A stretch of 39,986 nucleotides of DNA from Candidatus Taylorbacteria bacterium (GCA_039934295.1 JBDTMN010000011.1:1-39986), one strand, 5' to 3'. Shown: positions 1 through 7,631, counted from the stretch's first letter. Made by a program: numbers and translations. Notes: generated from the sequence alone by a model not told the origin.

Positions 1-50
1 AAACTTTAAGAATTTTTGATAAAGTAGGTTCTAGCAGTGTCATAAAGATA

Positions 51-221
51 CTCCATAATCAGACAAAAAGGTTTTGAAGAAGTAAGAATGTGGGACGCGC
101 GAAGCGCGTCCCAATGGGTTCCGGCTGGATTTCGCCCAGAATCCGCAGGGGAATTCGCCAAAAATGAATCCGAATTCGGCGCGCTAGCGCGCACCTGTTT
201 TTCGCCAAGGAGGAAGTTCGA
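51..221. repeat. Left arm of 171-bp inverted repeat (recombinase element)
   Basis: This segment is the reverse complement of 1669-1839 with one mismatch (position 215). It contains two perfect palindromic hairpins, one with a GAA triloop at 92-112 and a 14-bp palindrome at 179-192. Read on the minus strand it encodes the same C-terminal peptide as the recombinase gene (LLGEKQVRAS...), followed by a different tail that stops at position 6. The outermost 5 bp (CTCCA) equal the 3' end of the neighbouring tRNA-Thr. Bases 1-50 to its left show nothing I recognise. Confidence 0.95.
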
Positions 222-265
222 TATCCAATGCAATTTTTACTTTTCTTTACAAAAAGAATTTTTGC

Positions 266-271
266 TATACT
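266..271 (+). promoter_or_regulatory. -10 element of the recombinase promoter, leaderless spacing
   Basis: TATACT lies 8 nt before the ATG at 280, so the transcript would begin at or almost at the start codon. No convincing -35 is visible in the A/T-rich sequence upstream. It lies inside the segment bounded by the inverted repeats, so it would move with the gene on inversion. Confidence 0.5.
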
Positions 272-279
272 ACAATCAT

Positions 280-1899
280 ATGGAACAAAAATTCTTTTTG
301 TATGCTCGCAAGTCCACTGATGTGGAGGATAAGCAAGTTTTAAGTATTGAAGCGCAGTTGCAAGAGCTTCGTGATTTTGCCAAGCGAGAAAATATTGAAA
401 TCGTTTGCGAATTCATAGAAAAACAATCTGCTAAAATTCCTGGTCGTCCCATTTTCAATAATATGGTTGCGCAGATTGAAAAAGGAATCGCAAACGGCAT
501 TCTTGCTTGGCACCCAGATCGTCTTGCTCGCAATTCTATCGATGGAGGACGCATAATTTACCTTGTGGATGAAAAGAAATTGGAATCTCTAAAATTTATC
601 CAGTTTTGGTTTGAACCTACGCCACAAGGCAAATTTATGCTCTCCATCGCCTTTGGTCAGAGCAAGTATTATGTGGATTCTCTTTCTGAAAATACCAAAC
701 GCGGTTTGCGACAGAAAATTCGGCGCGGAGAATATCCGGGGCTTTCGCCTGTAGGATATATCAATGATAGTAGAACCAAAACTGTCGTGGTAGACAAAAA
801 ATCCGCGCCGATTATTCGTCGAGCTTTTGAGATGTATTCTGAGGGAAATATATCAATGGATAATATCGGCGTATATTTTGAAGCAAACCGCTTGTTTGGA
901 AAAAATGGAAAGAGAATCCACCGAACCCGAGCATACTATATTCTTGCCAATCCATTTTATTATGGACACTTTCGTTATATGGGAGAAATATATGAGGGTA
1001 AATACGAGCCAATAGTGTCAAAGCAACTTTTTGATAAGGCGCAAGAAGTGATGAAGCTAAAAAGTCGTCCAAGGCATAAAGATAAATTTGAACCGCAAGC
1101 ATTGTGCGGACTACTTTCTTGCGCAACATGCGGAATGATGATCACTGGCGAATACAGAATCAAAACACAGAAAAATGGCACGCAACATTTTTATACTTAC
1201 TATCACTGCACCAAGAAACGCAGAGATATGAAATGTCCCGAGCCATGTATTCGCCAGGAATCCTTGGACGAACAAATTTCATCACTTCTTCAAAAAGTTT
1301 CTATGCCAAAAGATTGGGCGGATTATTTGAACGAAAGACTTGAAAAAGACAAAATGGAATCCGCCCAATCTGTTTTTGCTTTTGTTGAAAAGAATCAAAA
1401 AAGGATAAAAGATATTACAGTGAAGCTCCAGCGACTTTTAGATGGATACTTGGAACAAGATATCGAAAAAGATATTTATCGTACTGAAAAAGCAAAATTA
1501 CTTTCCGAGAAAAAGTCGCTGGAGGAGGAAATATCGAAGAATCAACAAGAGCAAAAACGTTGGCTCGAACCGATGCAAAAATGGATAAATGACGCGCAGA
1601 ATATGGAAAAAATTGCATTGGATTCCGACCTTTTTAAGAAAAAGGTCGTTGCCAAAGAAATCTTTGGCTCGAACCTCCTCCTTGGCGAAAAACAGGTGCG
1701 CGCTAGCGCGCCGAATTCGGATTCATTTTTGGCGAATTCCCCTGCGGATTCTGGGCGAAATCCAGCCGGAACCCATTGGGACGCGCTTCGCGCGTCCCAC
1801 ATTCTTACTTCTTCAAAACCTTTTTGTCTGATTATGGAGCCGCCTCTCAGACTTGAACTGAGGACCTTCGCTTTACAAAAGCGTTGCTCTACCAACTGA
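280..1899 (+). CDS. Large serine recombinase (resolvase/invertase family)
   Basis: A 539-aa site-specific recombinase. The N-terminal resolvase domain (about residues 1-150) begins with YARKS, where Ser12 is the expected nucleophile, and contains the DRLAR arginine motif. A recombinase domain (about 160-260) follows, then a zinc ribbon (CATCGM ... HYHC ... CPEPC), a long coiled coil, and the FGSNL motif. The ATG at 280 is chosen because the open frame upstream to 88 only translates the inverted repeat. The last ~75 residues are encoded by the right inverted repeat and then by the antisense strand of tRNA-Thr; the TGA lies inside the tRNA gene. The family catalyses integration, excision or inversion; which one occurs here is inferred from the flanking inverted repeats and the tRNA junction. 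The true functional C-terminus may end before the repeat-encoded tail. Confidence 0.93.
   Translation: MEQKFFLYARKSTDVEDKQVLSIEAQLQELRDFAKRENIEIVCEFIEKQSAKIPGRPIFNNMVAQIEKGIANGILAWHPDRLARNSIDGGRIIYLVDEKKLESLKFIQFWFEPTPQGKFMLSIAFGQSKYYVDSLSENTKRGLRQKIRRGEYPGLSPVGYINDSRTKTVVVDKKSAPIIRRAFEMYSEGNISMDNIGVYFEANRLFGKNGKRIHRTRAYYILANPFYYGHFRYMGEIYEGKYEPIVSKQLFDKAQEVMKLKSRPRHKDKFEPQALCGLLSCATCGMMITGEYRIKTQKNGTQHFYTYYHCTKKRRDMKCPEPCIRQESLDEQISSLLQKVSMPKDWADYLNERLEKDKMESAQSVFAFVEKNQKRIKDITVKLQRLLDGYLEQDIEKDIYRTEKAKLLSEKKSLEEEISKNQQEQKRWLEPMQKWINDAQNMEKIALDSDLFKKKVVAKEIFGSNLLLGEKQVRASAPNSDSFLANSPADSGRNPAGTHWDALRASHILTSSKPFCLIMEPPLRLELRTFALQKRCSTN
1669..1839. repeat. Right arm of 171-bp inverted repeat
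   Basis: This is the partner of 51-221, 170 of 171 bases complementary. It encodes the C-terminal tail of the recombinase on the plus strand and overlaps the last five bases of the tRNA-Thr gene (CTCCA on the minus strand). The one mismatch lies close to its inner end, so the two copies are recent or kept identical by exchange. Confidence 0.95.
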
Positions 1900-1910
1900 G
1901 CTAAGGCGGC
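1835..1910 (-). tRNA. tRNA-Thr (anticodon UGU), CCA encoded
   Basis: A complete cloverleaf reads on the minus strand: a perfect 7-bp acceptor stem (GCCGCCT/AGGCGGC), a D-arm GCTC/GAGC, an anticodon loop TTTGTAA giving UGU, and a 5-bp T stem CTCAG/CTGAG with loop TTCAAGT. The discriminator is U and CCA is encoded. Position 27-43 is an A-A mismatch. Its 3' end is the junction with the recombinase element, so it is the likely integration target. Confidence 0.95.
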
Positions 1911-1930
1911 GATTATTCAACCGAAATGTC

Positions 1931-1995
1931 TAATTACTAATTTCTAATTACCGATGAAATGACGGACATATCTTATCATTGGAAATTAGAAATTA
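1931..1995. repeat. Heptad-repeat hairpin in spacer
   Basis: Three 7-bp words (CTAATTA, CTAATTT, CTAATTA) form the left arm. The 20-nt arms 1938-1957 and 1976-1995 are complementary at 18 positions. It lies between tRNA-Thr and the stop of the small membrane protein gene. It belongs to the general class of 7-8-bp-word hairpins found throughout this window. Confidence 0.8.
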
Positions 1996-2427
1996 TTTAA
2001 CATCATTTTCCTCACTTTGCTCTTTTTTCCTGCTTTTGCTATTTGATACTATCCCACCTTTTCCATCTTTTTTATATCCCTCCATACGCTTCAAGAAAAA
2101 AGAAACCCCGCTTTTGTGCTTTGTCCCTTTGCCTCTGAGCTTCACGATAATTCTTGTGAGCTTATCGTGCAGATAGTGCGCAAAAACCAGAAAGAAATGC
2201 TTGGCGCTTTCTTTGGTAATCGAAGTGAGCGCTCGTATGCCTCTTCTCCCGCCTCCCACGATGACTTCGGTGTGAATATCAATTTGCTCCTGAATTAAGG
2301 TGTCGCTTTTCGGCAAAACTCCTTTCGAGATGAAAGTGTGACCTTTCTTCAGTTCCCATATTTTATGAAGTATGAGCGCCGTGAGAACAAGGAGTGAGAC
2401 GCCGAAAGCTATGAGTGCAGAGAACAT
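1993..2427 (-). CDS. Small membrane protein of unknown function
   Basis: 144 aa. One N-terminal transmembrane helix (about residues 3-22) is followed by a long, strongly basic cytoplasmic region ending in a Lys/Glu/Ser-rich tail (KSRKKEQSEEND). The gene starts 8 bp after the tsf stop, so it is probably cotranscribed with rpsB-tsf. The ATG has no Shine-Dalgarno. I do not recognise a family, and position in the operon gives no functional clue beyond coexpression with translation genes. Confidence 0.7.
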   Translation of the reverse strand: MFSALIAFGVSLLVLTALILHKIWELKKGHTFISKGVLPKSDTLIQEQIDIHTEVIVGGGRRGIRALTSITKESAKHFFLVFAHYLHDKLTRIIVKLRGKGTKHKSGVSFFLKRMEGYKKDGKGGIVSNSKSRKKEQSEENDVK

Positions 2428-2435
2428 AAGTCCTA

Positions 2436-3023
2436 TTATTTATTAAGTACGGAGAAACGAGTGAACCGGGAGACTTCAATTTTTTCTCCGAATTTTTGAA
2501 TTGCTCCCTCGATGAGAGAACCGATGGTCATTTCGGGATTCTTGATAAACGGCTGATTGAGAAGCACTTTTTCTCCAAAAAATGAATTCAATTTCCCCTC
2601 CATGATTTTCTCTTTCATGTTTGCTGGTTTGCCCTCAATATCTTTCGCAAACACTTCGCGCGCTTTATTTTTGGCCTCTTCACTTACCTCATCGAATTTC
2701 ACGAATTCGGGATTTGATGCGGCAACGTGCATCGCTATATCATGAGCCAAAGCTATAAATTCCTGGTTTTTAGATACGAAATCCGTTTCGCATGAAAGTT
2801 CTATTAGCGTGCCCACATTTCCATTCCCATGAATATATGATGCAATAATGCCCGCCCCCAACATCCTATCGGCCTTTTTGGAAGCGATATCTCCTCCTTT
2901 TTTTCTCAATATGATCAGAGCCTTCTCCTTGTCGCCATTGGCTTCCTCGAGCGCCTTCTTGCACTGCATCACTGAAATGCCTGTTTCATCCCGAAGAGCT
3001 TTGATTTGGTCAGTTGTTATCAT
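2436..3023 (-). CDS. tsf: Elongation factor Ts
   Basis: 195-aa guanine-nucleotide exchange factor for EF-Tu. The N-terminal UBA-like domain (TTDQIKALRDETG ... MQCKKALEEANGD) and the core motif ELSCETDFVSKN are clear. The short form resembles Thermus-type EF-Ts (about 196 aa) rather than the ~280-aa E. coli protein. The ATG at 3023 is chosen because it aligns with the family start. An in-frame TTG at 3074 would add 17 residues without homology but has an AGGAG nine bases upstream. The gene follows rpsB in the usual order, separated by a repeat hairpin. Confidence 0.95.
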   Translation of the reverse strand: MITTDQIKALRDETGISVMQCKKALEEANGDKEKALIILRKKGGDIASKKADRMLGAGIIASYIHGNGNVGTLIELSCETDFVSKNQEFIALAHDIAMHVAASNPEFVKFDEVSEEAKNKAREVFAKDIEGKPANMKEKIMEGKLNSFFGEKVLLNQPFIKNPEMTIGSLIEGAIQKFGEKIEVSRFTRFSVLNK

Positions 3024-3125
3024 TAGTTTGTAAGTTAATAAGTCTCGCTCGAAAAACTCGCTCTTAATTTTCAAAGTTTTCTTCTCCTGAACTTACTAAC
3101 TTAAGCAAAGCGTAACTTATAAACT
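3010..3125. repeat. Octad-repeat hairpin spanning the tsf translation start
   Basis: Repeated words such as ACTTATAA, ACTTACTA and AGTTAATA recur at about 8-bp spacing. On the minus strand TAAGTTAGTAAGT and ACTTATTAACTTA are complementary at 12 of 13 positions and enclose a loop that contains AGGAG. The 3' arm ends directly at the tsf ATG, so the element looks inserted between an ancestral ribosome-binding site and the start codon. Confidence 0.65.
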
Positions 3126-3132
3126 TTTACAC

Positions 3133-3882
3133 TTATTTCTTGTACACCACATTCTGGACCGGCGCGGCAGCCGCGGATTCCCGCTCTTTCGCTCCTTCTT
3201 TATACGCTCTCACAATTTCTCCCACAAAAAAACGGATACTCGAAATGGAGCTGTCATTGCCTGGAATCGGAAAATCCACTTCTTTAAAGTTGCAGTCGGA
3301 GCCGGAAAGGCTCACAACCGGAATATTTTGCTTATGGGCTTCAGTCACGGCGATTTTTTCGCGCTTCTGATCTACTACGAATATCGCTGCCGGCCTGTCT
3401 TTCATTTTGCGGATGCCCGAGAAAAATCTTTCGAGTTTTTCCACTTCTCTGTCAATCAAAAGCCGTTCTTTCTTCGTATATTTTGCCAATTCCCCTTTCT
3501 CTCTTTGGGCAATCGTGTCTTCCATTTTTTGAACGCGTTTTTTTATTTCATTGAAATTGGTGAAAGTGCCTCCAATCCATCGGCCCGAAACATACGGCAT
3601 TCCTATCGAGTCGGCTCCGCTTCGCACAGCTTCTTGAGACTCATTTTTCCCTCCGACGAAAAGAATCTGCTTGCCATCTCTCGCAATGGACCGAACATAC
3701 TCGCAAGCAGAGGCGAGCATTCCGCTTGTTTTTTCAAGATCGAAGATTTCTACGTTATTTTTCGCACCAAAAATAAAAGGCACGGCCTGCGGATGCCTTC
3801 TTCGGGGACTCATTGCGAAATGCGCCCCTGCCTTAAACATGGCTTCAATTAAAGTTTTATCGAGGTTTTTCTTGGTTTCCAT
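3133..3882 (-). CDS. rpsB: 30S ribosomal protein S2
   Basis: 249 aa, full length for the family. The N-terminal region (LIEAMFKAGAHFAMSPRRRHPQ), FIFGAKNNVEIFDLEKT, the WIGGTFTNF motif and the VVSLSGSDCN / PIPGND segment are all present. S2 binds the head-body junction of the 30S subunit. The gene heads an operon with tsf. The ATG at 3882 lies 8 nt after a -10 element with a well-spaced -35, so the mRNA is probably leaderless; no SD is present. Confidence 0.97.
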   Translation of the reverse strand: METKKNLDKTLIEAMFKAGAHFAMSPRRRHPQAVPFIFGAKNNVEIFDLEKTSGMLASACEYVRSIARDGKQILFVGGKNESQEAVRSGADSIGMPYVSGRWIGGTFTNFNEIKKRVQKMEDTIAQREKGELAKYTKKERLLIDREVEKLERFFSGIRKMKDRPAAIFVVDQKREKIAVTEAHKQNIPVVSLSGSDCNFKEVDFPIPGNDSSISSIRFFVGEIVRAYKEGAKERESAAAAPVQNVVYKK

Positions 3883-3890
3883 AGTAGATG

Positions 3891-3919
3891 AGTGTAGCAG
3901 ATAAATTTGCGGGACGCAA
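3891..3919 (-). promoter_or_regulatory. rpsB promoter, leaderless spacing
   Basis: On the minus strand TTGCGT, a 17-nt spacer and TACACT are followed by 8 nt and the rpsB ATG. The predicted transcription start falls at or within one or two bases of the start codon. A short hairpin (ATTTGCG/CGCAAAT, 3904-3920) overlaps the -35/spacer region. Confidence 0.65.
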
Positions 3920-3924
3920 ATTAG

Positions 3925-4000
3925 ACATAACCTATTACAAATAACTGAATAACTTATTGCGGAGAGAGAATTCTCCGGCTATTCAGTTATTGGTTACGTG
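3925..4000. repeat. Heptad-repeat hairpin between prfA and rpsB
   Basis: Seven-base words run on both arms (ATAACCT, ATTACAA, ATAACTG left; GTTATTG, GTTACGT, GTCACTG right). The core arms 3941-3951 and 3980-3990 are perfectly complementary, and a short GGAGA/TCTCC stem lies inside. The right end touches the prfA stop codon. Confidence 0.75.
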
Positions 4001-4966
4001 TCACTGGTCAAGTCGCTCCGTGGCTTTCATCCGTAACGCCTCGATTAAGGGCTCTATCTCACCTTTAAAAATCCCCTCGATGTTGTGCCATGATTCCTTT
4101 AGTCTATGGTCGGTTACTCGATCTTGAAGAACGTTGTAGGTGCGGATTTTTTCTGAACGATCGGCAGTGCCTATTTGGTCTTTTCTTTTGCCCGCGTATT
4201 TCTTCGCCTCCTCTTCTTCCTTAAACCTCGAGAGCTTCGCCTGCAAAATGCTCATGGCTTTTTCCCTGTTCTTAAGCTGGCTTCGCTCGGAAGTGCATCG
4301 GACATCAATACCGGTCGGGACGTGGATAAGCCTGACGGCGGTTTCCACTTTGTTCACATTCTGTCCGCCTGCTCCGCCGGAGCGAGAAAATTCCATTTTT
4401 ATATCTGCCGGGTTGATTTCGAACGACATTTTCTTCTTCAGAGGCAAGACGGCCACAGAGGCGGTCGAAGTATGCACTCGTCCCATTTTTTCCGTCTCCG
4501 GCACTCTTTGAATCCTGTGCACTCCGGTTTCGAATCGAAAAAGACGATACACATCCTTTCCGTGTATTTCAAACACCACCTCCTTGAAGCCACGAAGCGC
4601 GGACTCCGACTGGCTTATCTTCAAGACTTCAAAACCGCGCTTTTGGGAAAAGCTCGTGTACATAGAAGCCAAACTTTGGGCAAAAAGAGCCGCCTCCTCT
4701 CCTCCTGCGCCCGCGCGGATTTCGAGAATAATTTCATTGGGAAATTCCTCTTCCTCTTTATCTTTGGCCAAAATATCTTCAATCTGACTCTCTACAGCTT
4801 CCTTTTGGGCATGAAGATTTTTTATTTCTTCTTCCGCCAGATTCTTCATGTGAGGATCGCTCGCGAGCATTTTTTGAAGTTCGACTTCCTGCTTCTCTAG
4901 CCCCTCTAGATTCTCTGCCAAAAAAGCGGTCTTATGGTTTTCTTTTAATTTTTTTATATCCATCAT
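4001..4966 (-). CDS. prfA: Peptide chain release factor 1
   Basis: 321 aa, about 40 residues shorter than E. coli RF1, mainly at the N-terminus. RF1 identity rests on the PxT codon-recognition tripeptide (RVPETEK, where RF2 would have SPF) and the catalytic GGQ in [11 protein letters not shown]. It releases peptides at UAA and UAG. TGA is also used as a stop in this window, including by this gene itself, so an RF2 must exist elsewhere. Two adjacent ATGs (4966 or 4963) are possible starts and neither has an SD. Confidence 0.96.
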   Translation of the reverse strand: MMDIKKLKENHKTAFLAENLEGLEKQEVELQKMLASDPHMKNLAEEEIKNLHAQKEAVESQIEDILAKDKEEEEFPNEIILEIRAGAGGEEAALFAQSLASMYTSFSQKRGFEVLKISQSESALRGFKEVVFEIHGKDVYRLFRFETGVHRIQRVPETEKMGRVHTSTASVAVLPLKKKMSFEINPADIKMEFSRSGGAGGQNVNKVETAVRLIHVPTGIDVRCTSERSQLKNREKAMSILQAKLSRFKEEEEAKKYAGKRKDQIGTADRSEKIRTYNVLQDRVTDHRLKESWHNIEGIFKGEIEPLIEALRMKATERLDQ

Positions 4967-5022
4967 GTTAGAGAAACGTAAAACCGACCGCCTTCGCGGG
5001 CGGGCGACTTTAGGTCAGGCAG

Positions 5023-5244
5023 TTACTTTTTAGAAGTGGGAGCTTTCTTTTGTTGTCTCGCTTTAAACTTTTCAACCCGGCCGGCGGTATCAAGAAGATT
5101 TTCCTTGCCCGTATAGAAAGGGTGGCAATTACTGCAGATTTCCACGGAGATTTTTTCTTGAGTAGAACCCACCGTGTAAACCGCGCCGCATGCGCAGGTT
5201 GCGGTGGCATCACTATAGTATTTTGGATGGATGTCAGTCTTCAT
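5023..5244 (-). CDS. rpmE: 50S ribosomal protein L31
   Basis: 73-aa zinc-binding L31 (C+ type): [10 protein letters not shown] at the start, CACG at residues 17-20 and [11 protein letters not shown] at 37-47 provide the four cysteine positions. The ATG at 5244 aligns with the family; the upstream in-frame codons to 5298 read through a leader hairpin and are excluded. It lies immediately upstream of prfA in transcription order, with a short GC-rich hairpin (near 4990-5010) between them. Confidence 0.96.
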   Translation of the reverse strand: MKTDIHPKYYSDATATCACGAVYTVGSTQEKISVEICSNCHPFYTGKENLLDTAGRVEKFKARQQKKAPTSKK

Positions 5245-5255
5245 ATAATTACGTT

Positions 5256-5278
5256 TGTTAAGATTTCTTATCTTAACA
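5256..5278 (-). promoter_or_regulatory. Leader hairpin upstream of rpmE
   Basis: A perfect 9-bp stem (TGTTAAGAT / ATCTTAACA) with a 5-nt loop ends 11 nt before the rpmE ATG. On the minus strand a -35-like TTGCAG is 17 nt from TAAGAT inside this palindrome, so it could be an operator over a -10 or an mRNA hairpin. No SD is present. Confidence 0.45.
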
Positions 5279-5310
5279 GACATTTTACTATTCTGCAACT
5301 ATTAGATTTT

Positions 5311-5393
5311 TTGTAACATGTAACTTGTAACGTAAGAGAGGAGGAAATCTTCCCTTTTCAGACGCTACATGTTACATGTTTTGTGTTACATAT
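5311..5393. repeat. Dispersed heptad-hairpin element, family A copy 1
   Basis: The left arm has three 7-bp words TGTAACN; the right arm has CTACATG, TTACATG, TTTTGTG, TTACATA. Arms 5316-5333 and 5362-5379 match at 16 of 18 positions. The same scaffold (GTAACGTAAGA, loop, CAGACGCTACA, TTTTG, GTTACAT) recurs at 35826-35912, so these are two copies of one element with diverged loops. Confidence 0.85.
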
Positions 5394-6743
5394 TTAAAGT
5401 CCCTGCAACGGATCAATCATCGTCTCCTGAATAAGCTGGGCTTTTGCCATCACCTGGTCTCCGTAAAATGCATTTTTGGGCAAACTCCAGTTGCCTCCGG
5501 CATAGTATCGCAACGCCGCCTCGCGCTCCGCGCTGTATCCTCCCGCAGATGCTCCTAAGTCCGCCACAAAAAGAGACGTCGCAACAATCGCATCTCTCGG
5601 CTCCCACGGATTGGGATTTGTTTTCCCGACAACGTCTCCAATTCTTGCCTGATACATTTCCCAAGTAGAAGGAATAAATTGCGAGGGCCCCATCGCTCCG
5701 CCGTATCCTCCTCCCATCGGACATGAAAGTGGCATCGAAGCGGGGTCGAGTCCGAGGGCAGATGTAATGCGTAAATAGGGAGCCTGGTCACGCTCCGGCT
5801 TCATGATAGATTGCCAGCCTTTCTCCGGCGGGTCTCCCGGCCGATTGCACGTCCCCACATTTTTTCCAAGATTAGATTCCTGGGTAAGAATCGCCAAAAT
5901 AAAAGCTGGACGAACTCCAGTAGATTTGGAGGCAGCATTTGCATACTCAAGCGCCTTCCCGAAGGGTATCGCCGCCGTGTCTCGAAGCGAGAAAAGCGCG
6001 CTCCGTATTGCCGCCGCTTTCGCCTGACGTTGCGAAAGAACAGTCGCATAGCTCTGTTGCTGTTGCTTGCTTAGGCCCAAGAGGCGCTTTTTTTCGGCTT
6101 CCGCGGTTTCGATTTTCCGTTTTTCATCTTCAATTGAGATTTTGGCATCAATCTCTTTCAGCCTTTTTTTATTAAGCGAATCTTTTTGAACTTCGTTCTC
6201 GCTTTTGTCATCGCGTATCACGCGGACGGTTGTTTGGAGCGATTCTTGGATTGAAGCATAAGAATCCACATCCGCGAAAAAATCCGAGAAGTCCGACTTG
6301 GCGAGCACCGCTTCCACGAGACTGAAAGAATCAATCTCGTTTGTTTTTCTGATAAGCTCGGCCAGTGATTCTTTGTTTTTATCTATCCGAGCATTGAGTG
6401 CCTCAATAGTTTCATCCTTCTTGGTAATGTCTTTACCGAGAGCCTCAATGGCGAGTTCCCTCGCACGGATATTAAGCTTTGCCTTTGCGATTTGAGCATT
6501 CAAAATAGCCACATCTCGTTCTAAGGACGCTCCTTTCTGGCGCTCCGAATCCAAAATCACGGTTTGCTCGTCAATCTCCTTCAGGACCTGCTCAAGTTCT
6601 GCCTCCAATTGCTTCTGCCTAGCCGTGATAGCCTCTTCACTCTGGGCGTAAACGTGCGGAAGATATTGATCCGAATAACTCAAAAGGACAAGTGAAAAAA
6701 CACTTAGAGCTAACATTTTTAAAATGGCGCGAAAAAATACCAT
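5394..6743 (-). CDS. Secreted coiled-coil lytic murein transglycosylase
   Basis: 449 aa. A signal peptide or N-terminal anchor (residues ~1-33, ending VYAQSEE) is followed by a long coiled coil (~35-260) like that of PcsB/CwlO-type peptidoglycan-hydrolase regulators. A C-terminal transglycosylase domain has the catalytic-Glu motif (LAILTQESNLG) and GGAMGPSQFIPSTWEMY. Enzymes of this fold cleave the glycan MurNAc-GlcNAc bond with formation of an anhydro product. The coiled coil suggests control by a membrane partner such as FtsEX, but none is encoded here. It is flanked by repeat hairpins on both sides and seems to be its own transcription unit. Confidence 0.88.
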   Translation of the reverse strand: MVFFRAILKMLALSVFSLVLLSYSDQYLPHVYAQSEEAITARQKQLEAELEQVLKEIDEQTVILDSERQKGASLERDVAILNAQIAKAKLNIRARELAIEALGKDITKKDETIEALNARIDKNKESLAELIRKTNEIDSFSLVEAVLAKSDFSDFFADVDSYASIQESLQTTVRVIRDDKSENEVQKDSLNKKRLKEIDAKISIEDEKRKIETAEAEKKRLLGLSKQQQQSYATVLSQRQAKAAAIRSALFSLRDTAAIPFGKALEYANAASKSTGVRPAFILAILTQESNLGKNVGTCNRPGDPPEKGWQSIMKPERDQAPYLRITSALGLDPASMPLSCPMGGGYGGAMGPSQFIPSTWEMYQARIGDVVGKTNPNPWEPRDAIVATSLFVADLGASAGGYSAEREAALRYYAGGNWSLPKNAFYGDQVMAKAQLIQETMIDPLQGL

Positions 6744-6759
6744 ACGTTATCCTATTATA

Positions 6760-6836
6760 CACCCCGTAGTAGATTTTAGTATCAAACTTCGTTCTGTCCG
6801 ACTTTGGCGGACGATACTAAAATCTACTACAGGGTG
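6760..6836. repeat. 24-bp inverted repeat upstream of the transglycosylase gene
   Basis: Arms 6760-6783 and 6813-6836 (CACCC...GTATC / GATAC...GGGTG) are complementary except for one base. An inner stem GTCCG/CGGAC occupies the loop. It lies 17 bp upstream of the ATG at 6743, between it and the rplY terminator, and could be a terminator remnant or an upstream structural element. The 7-bp periodicity of the other elements is not evident here. Confidence 0.75.
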
Positions 6837-6851
6837 CGAAAAGCAAGCCAC

Positions 6852-6878
6852 AAAAAAAGCCCGAAATAGGGCCTTTTA
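6852..6878 (-). terminator. Rho-independent terminator after rplY
   Basis: On the minus strand AAAGGCCC, a 6-nt loop and GGGCTTTTTTT form an 8-bp stem with a T tract. It follows the larger GC-rich hairpin at 6892-6924 and terminates rplY transcription. Confidence 0.75.
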
Positions 6879-6891
6879 GGAATTCTGAGAT

Positions 6892-6924
6892 GGGCCGAAC
6901 GGGAGGTGGCCTCCCGTTCGGCCC
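6892..6924. repeat. GC-rich perfect hairpin (15-bp stem, 3-nt loop)
   Basis: GGGCCGAACGGGAGG, TGG, CCTCCCGTTCGGCCC: a perfect 15-bp stem 5 bp after the rplY stop, with no T tract directly adjacent. Similar perfect hairpins with 3-nt loops occur at 23847-23873 and 29221-29251. Confidence 0.85.
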
Positions 6925-6929
6925 TTGAA

Positions 6930-7631
6930 TTATTTAGTGTCTTTAGTATCTTTCTTCGCTTCTTTCCCGCCTTCATTTGGCGCAGTAGCTACTTCGCCTT
7001 CTTCACCCTCTTTCTCTTCTTTACCCTTCTTCTCAGAAATTTCAATTTGTGACAAATCAACCGGAACTACTTCCTCTTCCTTCTCCTCCCGAGGTTGCGC
7101 GACTGATGCAATCACGTCATCGGGATTAATCACCAAGCTCACTCCGGTAGGCAATTGTAAATCTTTTGCCTGAATCCTGCTATCGAATGCCGAAAGCGAA
7201 GAAATGTTGACCAAAATAGTGTGGGGAAGGTCTTTTGGAATAGCTTCGATTTTAAGTTCATGAATAACCTTCACCAAAATTCCTCCCAAATCTTTCACCG
7301 CGGGAGAAACACCTTCAAAGACAAGAGGGACGCTCACTTGCAGTTTCTTGCCTTTCTCTACTACATAAAAATCCGCATGACGGAACACTCCAGACACGGG
7401 ATCCACATCCACGTCTTTAATCAGCGCGTCATGTTCGTCTTTGCCGTCCTTAAGGGAGATAATCGAAGATTCTCCTACCTGCTTCCAGACTTTCTTAAAT
7501 TCGGTGGCGGAAACCGACACAGAAGTTGATTTCTCTTTCGGCCCATAGTAAACAGCCGGCAATTTCCCCCCTTTTCGAAGCTTCGCCAGCTTTATTTTGC
7601 CATCGCGTTTTTCTAAATGTAACGTAAGCAT
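6930..7631 (-). CDS. rplY: 50S ribosomal protein L25 (CTC/TL5 type)
   Basis: 233 aa. The N-terminal 5S-rRNA-binding L25 domain (LPAVYYGPKEKS, about residues 1-95) and the TL5/CTC beta domain (DFYVVEKGKKLQVSVPLVFEG ... ALGGILV-like segment, INPDDVIASV) are followed by an acidic Lys/Glu-rich tail from ~185. The tail is low complexity (EEKEEE, KEGEEGE) and is longer than usual. It binds 5S rRNA in the 50S subunit. The ATG is 9 nt after a -10 element, so the mRNA is leaderless or nearly so. Confidence 0.95.
   Translation of the reverse strand: MLTLHLEKRDGKIKLAKLRKGGKLPAVYYGPKEKSTSVSVSATEFKKVWKQVGESSIISLKDGKDEHDALIKDVDVDPVSGVFRHADFYVVEKGKKLQVSVPLVFEGVSPAVKDLGGILVKVIHELKIEAIPKDLPHTILVNISSLSAFDSRIQAKDLQLPTGVSLVINPDDVIASVAQPREEKEEEVVPVDLSQIEISEKKGKEEKEGEEGEVATAPNEGGKEAKKDTKDTK

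Noticed and set aside
6-233. Minus-strand ORF repeating the recombinase tail, as a second recombinase gene
   Set aside because: Only the ~55 residues encoded by the repeat are shared; there is no catalytic domain. It is the other arm of the inverted repeat.
88-279. N-terminal extension of the recombinase open frame (64 codons)
   Set aside because: It is a translation of the left inverted repeat and lacks any resolvase homology. MEQKFFLYARKS at 280 is the family start and has its own -10.
4175-4900. Long plus-strand ORF (241 aa) opposite prfA
   Set aside because: prfA is unambiguous (GGQ, PxT) and the plus-strand protein shows no family features. It is a shadow frame.
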